From: Rubrivivax sp.
GTDB taxonomy: Bacteria > Pseudomonadota > Gammaproteobacteria > Burkholderiales > Burkholderiaceae_C
NCBI GenBank assembly: GCA_022842595.1
Contig: JALHPF010000001.1
Coordinates: forward strand, 124,001-188,000
Reading direction: 5' to 3'
DNA length: 64,000 bases
Part shown: piece after piece, positions 11,389 to 21,126 of the stretch
Layout: the number at the start of each line of letters is the position of its first letter
How positions within the stretch are numbered: the stretch's first letter is position 1
Translations under genes and position numbers: made by a program
Notes under the pieces: model-generated
What the model was told of the DNA's origin: nothing
The model's input: the letters and a program-made list of their open reading frames with translations, nothing else
The model's database searches: none

Positions 11389-12552
11389 TCAGGCGTCGCC
11401 GGCGGGACCGGCCAGCTCGCTGTCATGCTGGCCCAGCGCCGGCGCTGCAAACGGCTCGGGCCCCGGCGTGCGGCCGAAGACGATCGACTGCCGCACCCCG
11501 CGGTAAGGGCCGATGACGGCGTGGTCGAAATCGCCGACGATCCCTTCGGCCAGGACCTGCGGGTGGTCGAACATGTCCTCGACCTTGCGTGCCGCCGCGC
11601 AGGGCACTTCGTCGCCGAACAGTGCCTCCCACTCCAGCGCAGTGCGGCTGGCCAGCGCGGCATGCAGGCGCGGCACCACCTCGGCGGCGTGCACGGCGCG
11701 CTTCTTCACGCTGTCGTAGCGCGGGTCGCCGGCCAGGTCGTCCAGGCCGGTCAGGCGGCACAGCGCCGCCCAGAAGCGGGGCGTGTTGGCCGACAGGTAC
11801 AGGTGGCCTTCACGCGCCGGGTGGATGCCGGTGACACCGCCCGAACGCATGTCGCGCCCGATGTCCAGCGGCTCGCCCCCGGCCCAGATGAGCCGGGCCG
11901 ACTGCATGGTGAGCGCACTGCGCAGCAGCGACACGCCCACGGTCTGACCCCGCCCGCTGCGTTCACGCTCGAACAGCGCCGCTGCCACGCCTGAAGCCAC
12001 CAGCGCCGCAGCGTAGTAGTCGACGACCGAGCCGTACAGAATTTCGGGCGGGCCGCCGCGTTTGCCCTGCAGCGCACACATGCCGGTCAGGGTCTGCAGG
12101 ACCTGGTCGTAGCCGGCCTTGTCCTTCATCGGGCCGCTGTCGCCGTAGCCGGTGACGGCACAGTAGATGAGTCTCGGGTTCAGCGGCTCCAGCTGTTCGT
12201 GGGCGATGCCCAGCCGGCGCGGCACGCCGGGGCGGAAGTTGTGCACCAGCACGTCGGACTCGCGCACCAGGCGCAGCAGCCTGGCCAGGTCGGCGGGCTG
12301 CTTCAGGTCGAGCACGATGCCGCGCTTGCTGCGGTTCACGCCGATGAAGGCACGGCTTTCGGCCTGCAGCGTCGACGGGTAGTTGCGCAGGTTGTCGCCG
12401 CTGGGCGGTTCGACCTTGACGACATCGGCGCCCTGGTCGGCCAGCAGCGTGCAGCCATAGGGGCCGGCGATGTAAGCGCTGAGGTCGAGCACACGCACGC
12501 CGCTCAGGGGGCCACTGCGGTTCAGGGGTGGGACGGAAGCGGCCATGGGCAA
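11389..12552 (-). CDS. Class III CoA-transferase (CaiB/BaiF family)
   Basis: GVRVLDLSAYIAGPYGCTLLADQGADVVKVEPPSGD; NRSKRGIVLDLKQP; YCAVTGYGDSGPMKDKAGYD. Confidence 0.9.
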   Translation of the reverse strand: MPMAASVPPLNRSGPLSGVRVLDLSAYIAGPYGCTLLADQGADVVKVEPPSGDNLRNYPSTLQAESRAFIGVNRSKRGIVLDLKQPADLARLLRLVRESDVLVHNFRPGVPRRLGIAHEQLEPLNPRLIYCAVTGYGDSGPMKDKAGYDQVLQTLTGMCALQGKRGGPPEILYGSVVDYYAAALVASGVAAALFERERSGRGQTVGVSLLRSALTMQSARLIWAGGEPLDIGRDMRSGGVTGIHPAREGHLYLSANTPRFWAALCRLTGLDDLAGDPRYDSVKKRAVHAAEVVPRLHAALASRTALEWEALFGDEVPCAAARKVEDMFDHPQVLAEGIVGDFDHAVIGPYRGVRQSIVFGRTPGPEPFAAPALGQHDSELAGPAGDA

Positions 12553-12641
12553 GGGGCGGCGGTGTGAAATGAGGTTGCGCTCAGGCAGAGCGCTCGGCGG
12601 CCAGTCTGCGTGCCGGCGCGACGCCTGCCAAGCCGTGCGGC

Positions 12642-14507
12642 CTATGCTCTGTCAACACGGAAACTTGCCTGTGCGACAGCGTCGGGGGCCAGCGAGAACC
12701 AGGTCAGACGCCAGCTACCATGCACGCGCCCGCCGGTGGCGAAGTACGGCGTGAAGTCCAGCGGCGCGCGGTCCCGCGGGCTCAGACGGACGACAGGCAG
12801 CGGCTCGCTGGCGTGCAGCTGCAGCCAGTCCGCCTCCGGCGTATCCGGCAGGCGCAGGGTTTCCTGGGTCTTGAAGCCGTCGACCAGGCCGGTGGCATAG
12901 ACCAGCGGGCCGCGGGTGATGGCGACATAGGCGTCGTCCAGCACCTGCTGCTGCACCGGCGTGCCGTCAGGCGCCCGCGATTCCTGCACGTTGCGGTTGC
13001 TGCGCCGGTGCAGCCGGGGCGGCATCGGCAGCTGCAGTTCGACACGGTCACCGGTGACCCAGCATCGCCGCAGTTCCGTGTAGCGCCCGGGCGGCAGCGG
13101 CTGCGGCGCTTCGTCGTTCACCCGAACCACTGCGCCATTCGTCCAGGCCGGGCCGCGCAGGCGCAGCGTGAAGTCCAGGGGCAACGAGGGCTGCACCTGG
13201 ATGCGCACGGCGCCGTCGAAGGGATAGGCCGTGTGCTGCTGCAGCTGCACCGTGCCGGCCGGCCCCAGATCGAAGTTCGCAACGCCCGGGCCGTACAGGT
13301 GGACCGCCAGATCATGGCCCTGCGGGCCATGGCCCTGCCCGTAGGCCAGCGCCGGCAGTTCCTCCAGCGCCATCGCGCCGCTGCTCTTGCAGCAGCGCCA
13401 GTAGGTGGTGTGCACCCGCTGCCCGTTCGGAAACACGTAGTAGCACCAGTCTTCGCCATCGGGCGCCAGTGCGCCCAGCAGGTCGTTGTAGGCCGAACGT
13501 TCGATCTCCTCGGCGTAGCAGGCCTCGCCGGTGGCCGCCAGGAGTTCGCGGTTCAGCTGGATCCAGGCCAGGGTCGAACAGGTCTCGACATAAGCCTGCG
13601 GGCTGAAGACCCCGGCGGGATTGAAGACTTCGCGTGAACGGTGGGCCACCCCGCCCCAGGGGCCGCCCCCGAGCGTGAGGTGGTGCTCGCGGATGGCGCG
13701 CCACAGCCCCACCACCGCTTCGTGCAGTTCGGCGCGACCGGTGGCACGGTGCAGCTTGGCCAGGCCCACCAGGTTCCAGGCCAGCTGGTAGGCCTTGCCG
13801 GTGGCGATCTGCGACGGGTCCACCCCGGCCAGCGCCTGCCGCAGCAGCGCCAGCGGGGCGTGCGCGTCGGCCTGGGCCAGCACCCTTTCGGCCAGCGCCA
13901 GGAAGCGCGGCTCGCCGGTGGCGAAGAACAGCTCACAGGCCGGGTCCATCAGCACCGTGGCCGACAGGCCGTGGTGGTTGCCGAGATCGGTGATGTCGAT
14001 TTCACCGCGCGCCAGCGTCTGCGCGCACAGGTCGCCGATGCGGCAGGCGGCCAGCAGCCAGCGGGCCTCGCCCAAGGCGCGGTGCGCCTCGATCAGGCCC
14101 AGGATCAGGTAGCTGTGGGTCCAGATGTCCCAGGTGCGCACACTCGGCGCACCGTCCCAGGTCCAGGGCTTGGGCGGCTGCTTCACGTTGAAGCGGTGGC
14201 TGGGTGCGTAGGTGCCCAGGTAGCCGTCGGCTTCCTGTTGCGCGGCCAGGTAGTCGGCAACTTCACGTACCTGTTCGGCCAGGACCGAGTCCGCCTCTCG
14301 CGCTGCAGCGCGAGAGGCCGCCACCAGCCACTTGCCGGCATGTTCGCCGTACCAGTCGCCTTCGGTGTTGCTCAACGCGCGGGCGCGGTCGAACAGCCGG
14401 ATGGCGGGGCTGTCGGCACCCTGGATGAAGCGGCTCAGGCGCCCGCGCCGGCTGGCTTGCAGCGCGTCCCCGAGCAGGCCGCCCAGCACCACCCGCTGCG
14501 CCTTCAT
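12642..14507 (-). CDS. GH127-like (DUF1680) beta-L-arabinofuranosidase family protein
   Basis: In-frame portion from MKAQRVVLGGLLGDALQASRRGRLSRFIQG...; DLGNHHGLSATVLMDPACELF; YVETCSTLAWIQLNRELL; VHTTYWRCCKSSGAMALEELPALAY. ATG overlaps the upstream stop (ATGA). Confidence 0.8.
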   Translation of the reverse strand: MKAQRVVLGGLLGDALQASRRGRLSRFIQGADSPAIRLFDRARALSNTEGDWYGEHAGKWLVAASRAAAREADSVLAEQVREVADYLAAQQEADGYLGTYAPSHRFNVKQPPKPWTWDGAPSVRTWDIWTHSYLILGLIEAHRALGEARWLLAACRIGDLCAQTLARGEIDITDLGNHHGLSATVLMDPACELFFATGEPRFLALAERVLAQADAHAPLALLRQALAGVDPSQIATGKAYQLAWNLVGLAKLHRATGRAELHEAVVGLWRAIREHHLTLGGGPWGGVAHRSREVFNPAGVFSPQAYVETCSTLAWIQLNRELLAATGEACYAEEIERSAYNDLLGALAPDGEDWCYYVFPNGQRVHTTYWRCCKSSGAMALEELPALAYGQGHGPQGHDLAVHLYGPGVANFDLGPAGTVQLQQHTAYPFDGAVRIQVQPSLPLDFTLRLRGPAWTNGAVVRVNDEAPQPLPPGRYTELRRCWVTGDRVELQLPMPPRLHRRSNRNVQESRAPDGTPVQQQVLDDAYVAITRGPLVYATGLVDGFKTQETLRLPDTPEADWLQLHASEPLPVVRLSPRDRAPLDFTPYFATGGRVHGSWRLTWFSLAPDAVAQASFRVDRA

Positions 14508-16627
14508 GCCGCGTCGACCACGCAGCGAAAGCCCAGCATGCCCGAGCGGTCCTTGCACGGCGCCATCAGCAGGTATTTGCCATGCTGGTCCAGCCTGTAG
14601 GCCTGCGGGAAGTACCAGTGCGATGTCTGCGGCTGGTAGCGGCTGCCACCGCGCAGCACCGCGGCGCGGGTGTGGGTGTCGTGGAATTCGTCGGTCCATT
14701 GCCAGACGTTGCCCACCAGGTCGAGTACCCCGAACGGACTGGCGCCCTGCGGGTGCGCATGCACGCTGGCCGGCACGGGCGTGTCGCGGCCGGTGTGCGG
14801 CGTGGGCACGGCGGCGGCGTGCCAGGCCGAGCCCCAGGGATAGGGCCGGCCGTCGCTGCCCTGTGCGGCGTACTGCCACTCCCATTCGCGCGGCAGGCGC
14901 TTTCCGGCCCAGGCGGCATAGGCGCGGGCGTCTTCCAGCGCCACCCAGGTGACGGGTTTGTCGTCCCAGCCCGCCAGCGGCGCGCCCTGCTGCCAATGGC
15001 GAAGGAAGTGGTGGGCGTCGGCCGGGCGGTAGCCGCTGGCGTCGATGAACTGCTTGAACTGCGCATTGGTGACGGGGGTGCGGTCGATGAAGAAGCGCTT
15101 CATCGCCATGCGCCGCCGGTGGCCGCGGCGCGGGCTGTCTTCCCAGGGGTACTGCACGTCGTTGCCGGCCCAGGTCTGGCCTTCGATCTCGACACCGCCC
15201 ACGGCAAAGTCGAAGTCCCCGGCCGGGATCTCGACCATGCCTTCGGGCGCATGCGCCTGCGGCGCGGTGGCGGCCACCGGCACCATCTGCTGCGGCAGCG
15301 GCTGCCATTGCGCCGACAGTGAACGCAGCGGCACCGCGGCCAGGGCCTGCATGCCTGCCAGGAAATCGGGCAGCCCTGTCGCATCGGCACCGGTCGCCAC
15401 CGCCAGCAGCGCGCCGAAGCCACGCGCTTCCAGCCTGGCGCTGAAGATCGCTTCCGTGCCGTCCAGGCGTGGCGTCACCTCGAAACCGTTCCAGAGGTCG
15501 AAGTAGCGTGTGCCCTCGGCATGCGGCACGGCCAGCTGCTCACCGTCGGCCGTGGTCTCGTGGCGGTTCACCAGGGTCCACAAGCTGCGGTCGCCGCCCG
15601 GGAAGCGGCTGGCGAACACACCCGCCTGCAGCGTCGCCGCATAGGGCCGCCAGTCCTGGCTGACGAGCAGCGGCGCGCAGAAGCGCGAGATGGCGGCCAC
15701 CCGGCGCAGGGTCTCGGCATCGCGTGGCGTGAGGCCGTTCCAGATGCCCCAGACGTTTTCCCAGGCGTTGTAGCCCACGCCGTTGAAGAAGCAGTACTGC
15801 AAGTCGTTGTTGCGGTCGCGGCTCCAGCGGTTTTCCAGGTTGATCATGTGGCGCGGTTCCAGCCACTTGAACTTGGCGACCACGGGCACCACGTCAGGCG
15901 GCACCTTCTTGCCCCAGCTCTGCACGTTCCAGATGAGCTGCTCTTCGCAGGAGATGGTGCTTTCGGGCTGCAGCACCACCGGGCATCCGCGCACGTCGCA
16001 AGCGTCGAAGAAGGCCCGCGGCACACCGTTGTAGGTGTCGCCGTTGATGCCGTCGGCACCCACGGCCTGCACGATGTCGGCGATGGCGTGCCAGTCCTTC
16101 TGCGGGTGTTCGCGCGTGCCGTGGTCCCAGGGCTTGGTGGGCAGGAAGACCTTCACGCCGCGGCGGTGAAAGGCGTCGACGGCGCGCTTCAGCCCGGCCA
16201 GGCCGCCGGGCAGGTCGTGCGCCAGGTCGGTCTGGTTGCGCTCGTCGATGCCGATGTTCGGGTAGACGTACCAGATGAGCACGCTGTCGAGGCCGCCGAA
16301 ACGCGCTTCCAGGTCGTCGAGGTAGCGGTCGACGGTGTAGTCGCAGGCCACCGGGTCGTAGAAGAAACGGTCCTCCACCATCATCTGCGCATGCACGAAG
16401 TTGCGCTGCGCCCATTGCAGTTCCGGGCGGCGGTAGTTGGCGTCGTCGTAGCCGATGCGCACCAGGTGTTCACGCCGCCAGTCCAGCAGGTCGCGCACCC
16501 AGTCGTCGGCCGTGCCGTTCACGTCCATCTTCCAGTGGCCGATCTCTGCGAACGGCCAGCCCGGCGCCTTGCCCGGCGTGGGCAGGTAGCGCTGCGTGGT
16601 GACGTGGGAGAACTTGAATTCGGCCAT
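14504..16627 (-). CDS. Two-part protein: glycosidase-like barrel-type N-terminus and FGE/SUMF1-like C-terminus
   Basis: C-terminus EGMVEIPAGDFDFAVGGVEIEGQ...FFIDRTPVTNAQFKQFIDASGYRP...LVGNVWQWTDEFHDTHTRAAVLRGGSRY; N-terminus LIWYVYPNIGIDERNQTDL...FHRRGVKVFLPTKPWDHGTREHPQKDWHAIADIVQAVGADGINGDTYNGVP. Confidence 0.75.
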   Translation of the reverse strand: MAEFKFSHVTTQRYLPTPGKAPGWPFAEIGHWKMDVNGTADDWVRDLLDWRREHLVRIGYDDANYRRPELQWAQRNFVHAQMMVEDRFFYDPVACDYTVDRYLDDLEARFGGLDSVLIWYVYPNIGIDERNQTDLAHDLPGGLAGLKRAVDAFHRRGVKVFLPTKPWDHGTREHPQKDWHAIADIVQAVGADGINGDTYNGVPRAFFDACDVRGCPVVLQPESTISCEEQLIWNVQSWGKKVPPDVVPVVAKFKWLEPRHMINLENRWSRDRNNDLQYCFFNGVGYNAWENVWGIWNGLTPRDAETLRRVAAISRFCAPLLVSQDWRPYAATLQAGVFASRFPGGDRSLWTLVNRHETTADGEQLAVPHAEGTRYFDLWNGFEVTPRLDGTEAIFSARLEARGFGALLAVATGADATGLPDFLAGMQALAAVPLRSLSAQWQPLPQQMVPVAATAPQAHAPEGMVEIPAGDFDFAVGGVEIEGQTWAGNDVQYPWEDSPRRGHRRRMAMKRFFIDRTPVTNAQFKQFIDASGYRPADAHHFLRHWQQGAPLAGWDDKPVTWVALEDARAYAAWAGKRLPREWEWQYAAQGSDGRPYPWGSAWHAAAVPTPHTGRDTPVPASVHAHPQGASPFGVLDLVGNVWQWTDEFHDTHTRAAVLRGGSRYQPQTSHWYFPQAYRLDQHGKYLLMAPCKDRSGMLGFRCVVDAA

Positions 16628-16642
16628 GGGCGGGAGCAGGTG

Positions 16643-17542
16643 TCAGACGGGCTGGGTGTTCAGGAAGGCGATGACTTCGTCGTGTCGCGGAATGCTGGCC
16701 TGCGCACCGGGCTGCGTGCAGGCCAGGGCGGCGGCGGCGCAGGCCTGGCGCAGCGCCTGCGGCCAGGCGCTGCCGCCGGCCAGCGCCGCCACCAGCACGC
16801 CGCAGAAGGTGTCGCCCGCGGCCGTGGTGTCCACGGCGGCGACGTCGAAGCCCGCTTGCACGAACTGCGCCTGTGCACAGCGGGCACGGGCACCACGTGC
16901 GCCCAGCGTGACGACGACGTTCGGCACGCGCATGGTGGCCAGCGCCGCATCGACATCGCCAGCGATGCCGCTGATGGCCGCGAGCTCACCTTCGTTGACG
17001 ACCAGCAGGTCGACGGCGGCCAGCAGTTCAGGCGGCAGCGCGGCCGCCGGGGCCGCGTTGAGCACCACCGTCACACCCGCAGCGCGCGCCGCCCGGGCGT
17101 AGGCCGTGACGCTGGCCAGCGGCGTTTCCAGCTGCAGCAGCAGGTGGCTGACGCCCGCCAGCGCCGGCAGATGCTGCGGCGCCAGGCAGGCATTGGCACC
17201 CGGTGCCACGGTGATGGCGTTCTCGGCTTCGTCGGACACGCAGATGAAGGCCGTGCCTGTGGGCACGTCGGCGCAACGCACGATGTGCAGGCCGACGCCG
17301 GCTTCGCGCAGCGAGGCCTCCAGCGGCACGGCGAAACTGTCTTCGCCCAGCGCCAGCAGCATCTGCGTTTGCACCCCACCGGCACGCGCACAGGCGATGG
17401 CCTGGTTCGCACCCTTGCCGCCCGGGAAGGTGCGGAATTCGCTCCCCAGCACGGTTTCGCCGGGGGCGGGAATGTGCGCGGCGCGCACCACGAAGTCGAG
17501 ATTGGCAGACCCTGCCACCATGACGATCGGTGTGCTCATCAC
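16643..17542 (-). CDS. Ribokinase-like PfkB family sugar kinase
   Basis: GSANLDFVVRAAHIPAPGETVLGSEFRTFPGGKGANQAIACARAGG; VDTTAAGDTFCGVLVAALA. Confidence 0.88.
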   Translation of the reverse strand: MMSTPIVMVAGSANLDFVVRAAHIPAPGETVLGSEFRTFPGGKGANQAIACARAGGVQTQMLLALGEDSFAVPLEASLREAGVGLHIVRCADVPTGTAFICVSDEAENAITVAPGANACLAPQHLPALAGVSHLLLQLETPLASVTAYARAARAAGVTVVLNAAPAAALPPELLAAVDLLVVNEGELAAISGIAGDVDAALATMRVPNVVVTLGARGARARCAQAQFVQAGFDVAAVDTTAAGDTFCGVLVAALAGGSAWPQALRQACAAAALACTQPGAQASIPRHDEVIAFLNTQPV

Positions 17543-18828
17543 TCCAGCGCTTGATAGACGAGATTGTGGAACTTCACCGACGGCTTGGGCAGTTCGCCGA
17601 GCGCATCGTCCTGCGGCAGATGCTGCATCAGCAGGATGGCGATCAGCTGCTCCTGCGGGTCGATCGTGAAGGTGGTGGTTGCCGCACCCGACCAGCCGTA
17701 GGCGCCCTGGGAAGATAGCCGGCCGCGCCGCGCGGGGTCGATGACCACGGCCACGCCCAGGCCGAAGCCTTCGCCGGCCGACAGCCCCGCCACCGGATCC
17801 AGATGGGCCAGCTGGTTCATGCGCATCAGCGCCACGGTCTTACGGGCCAGCAGACGCTGGCCTTCCAGCGTGCCATCGGCCAGGAGCATGCGGGCGAAGC
17901 GCAGGTAGTCGGCGGCGGTGGCATACAGCCCACCGGCGCCGCTGGGGTAGTCGTTCAAGGGCTCGCCCGGCGTCACCGACGAGCGGCCGGGTGCCCGCAC
18001 CAGGCCGCCGCCCGGACCCACCGCGCTGATGTCGGCGATGCGATGCCGCTGCGCGGCCGGCACGCTGAAGCCGGTGTCCTTCATGCCCAGCGGCGTGAAG
18101 ATGCGGCGCTGCAGGAAACGATCGAAGGGCTCCCCGGCCACCACTTCGATGACGCGGCCGAGCACCTCGGTGTTGACGCCGTCGTAGGCGAAGCGGGTGC
18201 CGGGGTCGGCGGCGAGCGGCACGCCGGCCATGCGTTTGGCAAAGCCTTCCAGCGTGGTGGCAGCCGACGGCGCGGCCGCTTCCAGCAGGGCTTGGGCTGC
18301 GTCGCTGCCGCGCGTGGCGAAGCCGGCGGTGTGGGTCAACAGATGGCGCAGCGTCATGGCCCGAGCCGGCGCACGCAGCTGCGGCTTGTCGACACTGCCA
18401 CCAGCCCACACCCGCAAGCCGGCAAACTCCGGCAGGTGCTTGGCCACCGGGTCGTCCAGTGTCAGCCGGCCTTCCTCCATCAGCATCAGCGCCGCCACCG
18501 AGGCGACGGGCTTGCTCATCGAATAGATGCGGAAGATGGCGTCGGCCGGCATGGCCTGGCTGCGGGCCAGGTCGCGGTGGCCGAAGGCCTGCTGCACGAC
18601 GGTACGGCCCTGGTGCTGCACCAGCGCCACGGCGCCCAGGTGACCACCGGGCGCGGTGGCCTCGCGCAGGAACTGACTCAGACGAGCCTGCCTGTCGGCC
18701 GACATGTCCTGCGCCGCGGCCGGGGCAGAGGCGGCCCCAGCCAGCCCCAGCAGCAGGGCAGCCGTCACACAGCCCTGCGCGACCATGGCGCACCCACGCA
18801 ACATCGCGCCGGTGTGCCTGCGCGCCAA
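17539..18828 (-). CDS. Serine hydrolase (class C beta-lactamase-like family)
   Basis: FRIYSMSKPVASVAALMLMEEGRLTLDDPVAKHLPEF (SxxK); AYDGVNTEVLGRVIEVVAG; signal peptide-like N-terminus. Confidence 0.87.
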   Translation of the reverse strand: MARRHTGAMLRGCAMVAQGCVTAALLLGLAGAASAPAAAQDMSADRQARLSQFLREATAPGGHLGAVALVQHQGRTVVQQAFGHRDLARSQAMPADAIFRIYSMSKPVASVAALMLMEEGRLTLDDPVAKHLPEFAGLRVWAGGSVDKPQLRAPARAMTLRHLLTHTAGFATRGSDAAQALLEAAAPSAATTLEGFAKRMAGVPLAADPGTRFAYDGVNTEVLGRVIEVVAGEPFDRFLQRRIFTPLGMKDTGFSVPAAQRHRIADISAVGPGGGLVRAPGRSSVTPGEPLNDYPSGAGGLYATAADYLRFARMLLADGTLEGQRLLARKTVALMRMNQLAHLDPVAGLSAGEGFGLGVAVVIDPARRGRLSSQGAYGWSGAATTTFTIDPQEQLIAILLMQHLPQDDALGELPKPSVKFHNLVYQALE

Positions 18829-18836
18829 GGGCTGCG

Positions 18837-21035
18837 TCAGAACGTCAGCGTGTGGGTCAGGGACACCACACGGCCGCGGCCCGACCAGTAGTTGCGGAAG
18901 CCCACCACCTGCGACCAGCTGAGCACGTAGAACTTGTCCGTCAGGTTCTCGACGCCCAGTGTCGTCTTGCCGGGCTTGCCCCAGTCGTAGTTGGCACTCA
19001 GGTCGAAGAGCGTGTAGCCCGTGGTCTTCTCGGCCGCGCTCGTGCCCTGGTTGAGTTCCCGGGAGTGCAGCTTGGTGGCACCCAGCTGCACGTCGGCGTT
19101 GGCCATGAACTTCCAGGTGGCCGACACGCCCAGCTTGTCGGGGTTGATGTCGAGCACGCCGATCTCGCGCGTCAGCGGTCCGCCGGCCGTGAACCAGGTC
19201 TTGCCCTCGGTGTGCGAGTAGATCGCGTTGAGCTTCAGGTCGCGGCCCAGCTTGAGTTCACCGCTGAGCTCGTAGCCTTCGATGTTGACGGGCTGGCGGT
19301 TCAGCACGAAGTCGTTGGTCACCGGGTCGATCGACAGCGACTGGCCCAGCGTCGACTTCGACTTGTAGTACGAGCCGCCCAGCGAACCCATCGCGCCGCG
19401 CCAGTTGAAGCCGAGCTCGTTGTTCTTCACGATCACGGCCTGCAGGTCCAGGATGCCATCGACCGACTGCCCGGGGCGGTTGATGTTGCGCAGCGGAATG
19501 CCCACGTTGGGCAGCGTGAAGCCCTTGCCGGTCGATGCAAACACGGACCAGCCGGCCGGCAGCTTCAGCACCGCGCCGAAGTTGGGCAGGTCGGCGGTGT
19601 AGCTGAGTTCGCCGCCGCTGACGAAGACACGGTTGCGGAAGTAGGTGGTGGTGTAGTCGTCGACCGCCAGCTTGCCGTCTTCGCGCCGGAAGCCGGCGGA
19701 CAGCGTCAGCGGCCCGGCGTCGTACGACGCCTGCAGCCAGGGCGCCACGCTGCGGTACTTCATCGGCGGCACCCACAGCCGGTCGGTCAGCGCCAGCCAT
19801 TGCGAGGCCGTGTCCTGCGTCAGGTCGACGCCACCCCGCAGTTCCAGGCCGGTGACGCCGAAGGCGTCGGTGCGGGCGTAGCTGTTGCGCAGGCCCTGCT
19901 TGCGCGAGCGGATCTCCGACTGGTCGACCAGGGTGCCCAGCGGCGCGATCAGCGGGTCCTGCCGATCGGTGCCGTCTTCGGCCGGGTAGCGCATGAACTG
20001 GTCGGCGTAGTAGGCATCGAGCGTGAGCGTGCCACCCCATAGCTTGTCGTTGCGGTAGGCCACGGTCAGCTGCGAGAAGTCGTTGATCTCGGCCAGGGTG
20101 CCGAACAGGCCCGGCCGTTCCGAGGTGTTGGTGCTGCCGGTGGCGCGGTCGCCGTCGACCAGACGGTAGTTGCCATTGCCCTTGATCTCGAAATTCGTCG
20201 CCGAGACCTGGATGCGCTGTTCGTTGTCGCTGCCGAAGTTGAAGCCGGCCTTCACGAAGATGTTGTCGGCCTTCGAGTCGGCCACCGAGCCGCTGGTGTT
20301 CAGCCCGATGCGGCGGCCATTGCCGTCGTAGGTCATGCCGCGGTCGATGCGCGAGATGGCCGCCAGGAAGTCCCAGCTGTCGGCCTTGTAGGCGTGATTC
20401 ACGCCGATCTTCCAGCCGGCGCTGTCGTCCTCGAACTGCGAGCTGTAGCGTGCCGTCACCGTGGTCTCGTGGCCCGGCTTGGTGGGCACCTTCGACAGGT
20501 AGTTGATGATGCCGCCGGCGGCGCCGATGCCTTCCGAGGCGGAAGGGCCGTTGATCACCTCGATGCGGCCGACCAGGCCCATGTCGGTGAAGGTGGCGTT
20601 GCGTGTGCCTTCGCGCAAGGGCGAGCCCTGGGGCACACCGTCGAACAGGCGCAGCGCGATGCGGCCGCGCAGGTTCTCGCCGCTGTTGCTCATGGCCTGC
20701 GAGGCCTCGGCATAACCCGGCACGGTGCGCGCCAGCACGGCAGTGGCGTCTTCGGTGACGGCCAGGGTGTGCTGGATCTCTTCCTTCGAGATCAGCGTGA
20801 TGGCCCCCGGGATCTTGTCGATGGCCTTCGGGCTGCGCGTGCCGGTGACGACGATGCGTTGCTCTTCGGGCGCGCTGGCGGCGGCCGCGGGTGCCGCCGC
20901 CTGCTGCGCAGCGGCCGGCAGCGCAAGCATTGCAGCCAGGGCGGCCAGCGCGACCGGGGTGGCGGTGAAAGGGGCGCGCGCGGCGCGCAACGAGGCGGTG
21001 GCTGCCAAGGCTTGTCTCATGTTTTTGCTTTCCAT
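18837..21035 (-). CDS. TonB-dependent outer membrane receptor
   Basis: EEQRIVVTGTRSPKAIDKIPGAITLISKEEI plug; IEVINGPSASEGIGAAGGIINYLSKVP; C-terminal aromatic residue ...SLTHTLTF. Confidence 0.92.
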   Translation of the reverse strand: MESKNMRQALAATASLRAARAPFTATPVALAALAAMLALPAAAQQAAAPAAAASAPEEQRIVVTGTRSPKAIDKIPGAITLISKEEIQHTLAVTEDATAVLARTVPGYAEASQAMSNSGENLRGRIALRLFDGVPQGSPLREGTRNATFTDMGLVGRIEVINGPSASEGIGAAGGIINYLSKVPTKPGHETTVTARYSSQFEDDSAGWKIGVNHAYKADSWDFLAAISRIDRGMTYDGNGRRIGLNTSGSVADSKADNIFVKAGFNFGSDNEQRIQVSATNFEIKGNGNYRLVDGDRATGSTNTSERPGLFGTLAEINDFSQLTVAYRNDKLWGGTLTLDAYYADQFMRYPAEDGTDRQDPLIAPLGTLVDQSEIRSRKQGLRNSYARTDAFGVTGLELRGGVDLTQDTASQWLALTDRLWVPPMKYRSVAPWLQASYDAGPLTLSAGFRREDGKLAVDDYTTTYFRNRVFVSGGELSYTADLPNFGAVLKLPAGWSVFASTGKGFTLPNVGIPLRNINRPGQSVDGILDLQAVIVKNNELGFNWRGAMGSLGGSYYKSKSTLGQSLSIDPVTNDFVLNRQPVNIEGYELSGELKLGRDLKLNAIYSHTEGKTWFTAGGPLTREIGVLDINPDKLGVSATWKFMANADVQLGATKLHSRELNQGTSAAEKTTGYTLFDLSANYDWGKPGKTTLGVENLTDKFYVLSWSQVVGFRNYWSGRGRVVSLTHTLTF

Positions 21036-21126
21036 CGGAAGGGCGGACTCGACGCCAGGCCGGCAGGCCCGGTTTGCGCCAAGTCTGGTGCAGCCACTGC
21101 CGCCGGGAAACAGCCTGCCGCTATGT

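Noticed and set aside
14508-15308. N-terminal 267 aa of the 12642..15308 ORF
   Set aside because: Overlaps the in-frame FGE-like gene in another frame; true GH127 start is the ATG at 14507 overlapping the upstream stop.
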